A stretch of DNA of 8,987 nucleotides, from positions 1 through 8,987 of the forward strand of contig JAVBUZ010000168.1 in assembly GCA_031554725.1 (NCBI GenBank). The letters are read 5' to 3'. Below are positions 6,406 through 8,987 of the stretch, piece by piece (position 1 is the stretch's first letter; each line of letters starts with the position of its first letter). A program made the position numbers and the translations under genes. The notes beneath the pieces are model-generated. The model saw only the letters and a list, made by a program, of their open reading frames with translations. It was not told the origin of the DNA and did not search any database. The stretch is from JAVBUZ01 sp031554725 (GTDB lineage Bacteria; Bacillota; Clostridia; Lachnospirales; Lachnospiraceae).

Positions 6406-7113
6406 ATGATTTCAGAAAATATAAAGGAAGTTCAAAAAAATATAGTGGGAGCTTGTAATAAAGCAGGCAGAGATAGTAAGGCTGTTACCCTTATAGCGGT
6501 TAGTAAAACGAAACCACTTGAAATGCTAGAGGAAGCTTATGAATGTGGCATACGAGATTTTGGCGAAAACAAGGTTCAAGAGCTAGTAGATAAGTATGAA
6601 AAGCTTCCAAAGGATATTAAATGGCATATGATTGGGCATTTGCAAAGAAACAAAGTGAAGTATATTGTTGATAAAGTGTACTTAATTCACAGCGTAGATT
6701 CTTATTCTTTGGCAGAAGAGATTAGCAAAGAGGCTTTGAAAAAGGATGTTGATGTTAATATTTTAGTTGAGGTTAATATTGCAGATGAGGATAGCAAGTT
6801 TGGAGCAAAAAAAGAAGAGACGACAGAATTAGTCAGAAAAATTGCCACCTTACCAAGGATTTATGTCAAAGGATTGATGTCCGTGGCACCATATGTAGAA
6901 AATCCAGAAGAAAACAGACAATATTTTGTGAAGTTGCGCCAATTATGTGTTGACATAAAGAAGAAAAACATTGATAATGTTAGTGTGGACTTGCTTTCTA
7001 TGGGAATGACAGGTGATTATGAAGTTGCTGTAGAAGAAGGTGCGACGCATATAAGAGTAGGAACGGGAATTTTTGGAGCAAGAGATTACTTGACCTTAAA
7101 TAACACTGTTTAG
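6406..7113 (+). CDS. YggS/YlmE family pyridoxal phosphate homeostasis protein
   Basis: This is a PLPBP/YggS-family protein, a fold-type III PLP-binding TIM barrel with no known catalytic reaction. The family buffers PLP and affects amino-acid and vitamin B6 balance. The 235-residue length is typical. AVSKTKP contains the PLP-linked Lys34. FGENKVQEL, HMIGHLQRNKVK, SMGMTGDYEVA (198-208) and HIRVGTGIFGAR follow in the usual order and make up the phosphate and ring-binding surroundings. The ribosome binding site AGGGTGA is 8 bases upstream. In many Firmicutes this gene (ylmE) immediately precedes sepF (ylmF), exactly as here, with a 16-base gap. No key residue is missing. yggS or ylmE would both be acceptable names. 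Confidence 0.96.
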   Translation: MISENIKEVQKNIVGACNKAGRDSKAVTLIAVSKTKPLEMLEEAYECGIRDFGENKVQELVDKYEKLPKDIKWHMIGHLQRNKVKYIVDKVYLIHSVDSYSLAEEISKEALKKDVDVNILVEVNIADEDSKFGAKKEETTELVRKIATLPRIYVKGLMSVAPYVENPEENRQYFVKLRQLCVDIKKKNIDNVSVDLLSMGMTGDYEVAVEEGATHIRVGTGIFGARDYLTLNNTV

Positions 7114-7129
7114 AGAGAGGATTTGTTAT

Positions 7130-7645
7130 ATGGGAGTAATGGATAAGTTTTTAAATTATATGAAACTTAACGATGAAGACGAAGATTATTATGATGAAGA
7201 TTACTATGATGAGGATGAGACTCCAGAACCAGTTAAAAAAACATCTCCAGCAAGAGAATCTTCCTTTGATGATGATAAAAATGCAGTAAAGAAACCAGTT
7301 ACAAAGGTAACACAGATGCGTCCTAATACAACTACTAGAAAAATGCCTGGAAGCGGTATGGAAGTATGTGTGATTAAACCAAGCTCAGTTGAAGATGCAA
7401 GAGAAATAACAGAGACCTTATTAGCAAATAGAACCGTGGTTCTTAACCTAGAAGGATTGGATGTAGATATTGCGCAGAGAATTATTGACTTTACTTCGGG
7501 CTCATGCTTTGCCATCGGAGGTAATTTGCAAAAAATATCACATTACATATTTATTATTACTCCTTCTAGCGTAGATATTTCTGGAGATTTTCAGGATATT
7601 TTCAGTGGTGGATCTTTTGAAGTGCCACTAAACAACGGATATTAA
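7130..7645 (+). CDS. sepF: Cell division protein SepF
   Basis: SepF binds the C-terminal tail of FtsZ, bundles filaments and anchors the Z-ring to the membrane through an N-terminal amphipathic helix. The 171-residue product starts with such a helix (MGVMDKFLNYMKL, 1-13). A very acidic, tyrosine-rich linker with DEDYY repeats (15-30) and a basic/polar stretch follow to about residue 75. The conserved SepF domain runs from about 77 to 160: EVCVIKPSS, VVLNLEGLD (103-111), QRIIDFTSGSCFAIGG (116-131) and the closing ITPSSVDIS. The GAGAGG ribosome binding site is 9 bases upstream. It is the last gene before a strong terminator and is probably co-transcribed with yggS and the HlyD-like gene. In lineages with MinCDE it complements rather than replaces that system. 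Confidence 0.97.
   Translation: MGVMDKFLNYMKLNDEDEDYYDEDYYDEDETPEPVKKTSPARESSFDDDKNAVKKPVTKVTQMRPNTTTRKMPGSGMEVCVIKPSSVEDAREITETLLANRTVVLNLEGLDVDIAQRIIDFTSGSCFAIGGNLQKISHYIFIITPSSVDISGDFQDIFSGGSFEVPLNNGY
7178..7216 (+). repeat. Short in-frame tandem repeat encoding DEDYY
   Basis: Two complete 15-base units (7178-7192, 7193-7207) and a partial third (7208-7216) encode DEDYY, DEDYY, DED in the linker of SepF. The units differ only at synonymous positions (GAC/GAT, TAT/TAC), so the peptide is kept while the DNA has drifted. Copy number could vary between strains by slippage. Confidence 0.75.
7617..7645 (+). promoter_or_regulatory. Weak candidate promoter upstream of aroB, inside the end of sepF
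   Basis: TTGAAG (7617-7622) and TATTAA (7640-7645) are 17 bases apart, each matching consensus at 4 of 6 positions. If real, transcription would start around 7652 and pass through the terminator-like hairpin before aroB. Such matches are common in AT-rich DNA. Confidence 0.22.
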
Positions 7646-7672
7646 TGTTAGAGATAAAAAAATGAGTACCAG

Positions 7673-7702
7673 AAGGAACAGATGATGGTCTGTTCCTTTT
7701 TT
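7673..7702 (+). terminator. Intrinsic terminator between sepF and aroB
   Basis: AAGGAACAGA (7673-7682) is perfectly complementary to TCTGTTCCTT (7689-7698), giving a 10-bp stem with a 6-base loop. The run of six T at 7697-7702 follows. The aroB ribosome binding site begins on the very next base, so either read-through or attenuation must allow aroB expression. Confidence 0.88.
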
Positions 7703-7709
7703 AGAGAGG
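7703..7709 (+). promoter_or_regulatory. Ribosome binding site deciding the aroB start
   Basis: AGAGAGG sits 8 bases before ATG 7718. An earlier in-frame ATG at 7682 overlaps the terminator stem, has no ribosome binding site, and would add twelve residues (including MMVCSFF) not expected in AroB. Confidence 0.8.
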
Positions 7710-7717
7710 TAAAGAAG

Positions 7718-8824
7718 ATGACAGCAGAAAGAATGACAGTTTTATACAATAAAAAACCTAGCTATGATATTTTATTTTCACAAGGGTTTGAGGATTTATT
7801 TGAAGAACTTCCTAATATTGTTTCCCAAGAAAGAAAGATATGTATTATTACAGATTCTAACGTAGAAGGTCTTTATGGCAAGGAACTACAAGAAGCTTTA
7901 AGTAAACAATATAAAAAAGTTGTATTGTATTCTTTTAAAGCGGGCGAAGATAGCAAAACCTTAGACACCGTTAAAAATATATATGAATACCTAATAAAAG
8001 AAGAATTTGACCGTAAGGATATGCTAATTGCTTTGGGTGGTGGTGTAGTTGGTGACTTAACAGGCTTTGTTGCGGCTACCTATCTAAGAGGAATTTCTTT
8101 CGTTCAGATACCAACTACTTTACTTGCACAGGCAGATAGCAGTATTGGTGGAAAAACTGGTGTGGATTTTGATGGGTATAAAAATATGGTAGGTGCTTTT
8201 AATATGCCAGCCCTAGTTTATATGAATTTAGATACCCTAAAAACATTAGAAGATAGACAGTATTTTTCTGGCTTTGCGGAAATTATGAAATACGGATTAA
8301 TCAAAGATAGCGAATTTTATGTATGGCTGATAGAAAATATGTATGAAATCTGTGAACGTGATGTAACGGTTTTAAAAGAGATGGTTGTGAGAAGCTGCCA
8401 GATTAAAAAAATGGTAGTTGAAAAAGATCCTACAGAACAAGGCGAACGTGCACTTCTTAACTTTGGTCATACGATAGGTCATGCTATTGAAAAAGCAAAG
8501 AACTTTACCTTACATCATGGAGAATGTGTGGCCTTAGGAAGTGTTGCAGCAGCTTATATTTCATTTAAGAGAAATATGATTTCTTCAGATGAATATTATG
8601 AAGTTAGGGATATGTTTGTACCTTTTTATCTACCAATTAGTATTGATGATATTGATCCAAGTGAGATTATAAAACTTACCAAGAATGATAAAAAAGCGGA
8701 TGCAGGTAAAATCAAATTTATTCTTTTAAAGAAAATTGGAAAAGCTGTAATAGATGACACCGTTACAGAAGAAGAAATTTTAGAGGCTGTTAACGAGATT
8801 TATTATTGTGAAGACAATGAGTAA
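7718..8824 (+). CDS. aroB: 3-dehydroquinate synthase
   Basis: AroB converts 3-deoxy-D-arabino-heptulosonate 7-phosphate to 3-dehydroquinate, the second step of the shikimate pathway, using NAD and a divalent metal. The 368-residue length is standard. The NAD-binding glycine-rich GGGVVGD spans 107-113. The active-site stretch QADSSIGGKTGVD (138-150) includes Lys146. Metal ligands are visible as Glu188 (GFAEIMK), His251 (NFGHTIGH) and His267 (HHGE), with the 16-residue spacing between the two His expected for the family. All catalytic elements are intact. The start is placed at ATG 7718, just after the terminator. It lies between sepF and lspA, apart from any other aromatic biosynthesis gene in this window. 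Whether it is expressed by read-through or its own promoter cannot be decided from sequence. Confidence 0.98.
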   Translation: MTAERMTVLYNKKPSYDILFSQGFEDLFEELPNIVSQERKICIITDSNVEGLYGKELQEALSKQYKKVVLYSFKAGEDSKTLDTVKNIYEYLIKEEFDRKDMLIALGGGVVGDLTGFVAATYLRGISFVQIPTTLLAQADSSIGGKTGVDFDGYKNMVGAFNMPALVYMNLDTLKTLEDRQYFSGFAEIMKYGLIKDSEFYVWLIENMYEICERDVTVLKEMVVRSCQIKKMVVEKDPTEQGERALLNFGHTIGHAIEKAKNFTLHHGECVALGSVAAAYISFKRNMISSDEYYEVRDMFVPFYLPISIDDIDPSEIIKLTKNDKKADAGKIKFILLKKIGKAVIDDTVTEEEILEAVNEIYYCEDNE

Positions 8825-8852
8825 CATTAATAAAAGAAAGGCATGATAATTT

Positions 8853-8987
8853 ATGAACAAAAAGAAAGCATTGATGCTTGGGGTATTTACCCTTATTCTA
8901 GTTGTTTTATTAGCACTTGATCAGTTTACAAAACATCTTGCGGTGTTGTATTTAAAAGGAAAAGAAAGTATTTCTCTTGTAAAAGGA
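8853..8987 (+). CDS. lspA: Lipoprotein signal peptidase II, 5' part, cut by window end
   Basis: The first 45 codons of an open frame run off the window edge. The product begins with a basic tail (MNKKK), then a hydrophobic membrane segment (about 6-22) leading into LDQFTKHLAV (22-31). This is the N-terminal DQxTK signature of LspA, the membrane aspartyl protease that removes the signal peptide from diacylglyceryl-modified prolipoproteins. The catalytic Asp residues would lie in the missing part. An AAAGAAAGG ribosome binding site lies about 11 bases before ATG 8853, and the gap after aroB is 28 bases. lspA commonly follows the ylm/divIVA cluster in Firmicutes, which supports the call. The carboxypeptidase with Cys26 in this window would be one of its substrates. 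Confidence 0.88.
   Translation, partial: MNKKKALMLGVFTLILVVLLALDQFTKHLAVLYLKGKESISLVKG

Noticed and set aside
7682..7717. Longer aroB beginning at ATG 7682
   Set aside because: This stretch is terminator stem, loop and T-run plus the true ribosome binding site, and the added peptide does not resemble AroB.
1..8987. Insertion sequence, prophage, CRISPR array or tRNA
   Set aside because: No transposase or integrase, no regularly spaced direct repeats and no cloverleaf-like sequence were seen; base composition looks uniform and all genes are housekeeping-like.

Overview
The window is a densely packed, low-GC bacterial chromosome segment with every gene on the + strand. Gene content and protein style (MinCDE with a true MinE, RodA next to MinE, SepF, a YggS-type PLP protein, N-terminal lipoprotein signal, AGGAGG-type ribosome binding sites) point to a Gram-positive anaerobe of class Clostridia. 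My best guess is Lachnospiraceae or a near relative; this is inferred from gene order and protein similarity by eye, not from a search.

Left block (31-4371): minC, minD, minE, a SEDS polymerase (rodA), methylglyoxal synthase (mgsA) and a short lipid-anchored D,D-carboxypeptidase. Gaps are small and the last two genes overlap by 17 bases, so this looks like one operon for septum placement and wall elongation, with one metabolic enzyme riding in it. No convincing terminator follows the carboxypeptidase gene.

Middle unit (4375-4952): a 139-residue P-loop protein of unknown function. It has a candidate sigma-A promoter (TTGTTT, 17 bases, TATAAT) in front and a clear intrinsic terminator behind.

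Right block (4980-8987): a membrane-anchored HlyD-like adaptor protein, yggS/ylmE, sepF, a second intrinsic terminator, aroB, and the first 45 codons of lspA, which is cut by the window edge. YggS-SepF is the front half of the well-known Firmicutes ylm/divIVA division cluster, and lspA is normally found just beyond it. Here ylmG, ylmH and divIVA are absent between sepF and lspA, and aroB occupies that place.

Functionally, the Min proteins restrict Z-ring placement, SepF tethers FtsZ to the membrane, RodA polymerises glycan, and the carboxypeptidase trims stem peptides. LspA would process lipoproteins such as that carboxypeptidase. I found no mobile element, CRISPR array, tRNA or rRNA and no frameshifted gene. 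No complete new system is evident. The best leads are the unknown P-loop protein, an MgsA with Glu in place of the usual catalytic Asp, the HlyD-like protein with no transporter partner, and two terminator hairpins placed immediately in front of the next gene's ribosome binding site.
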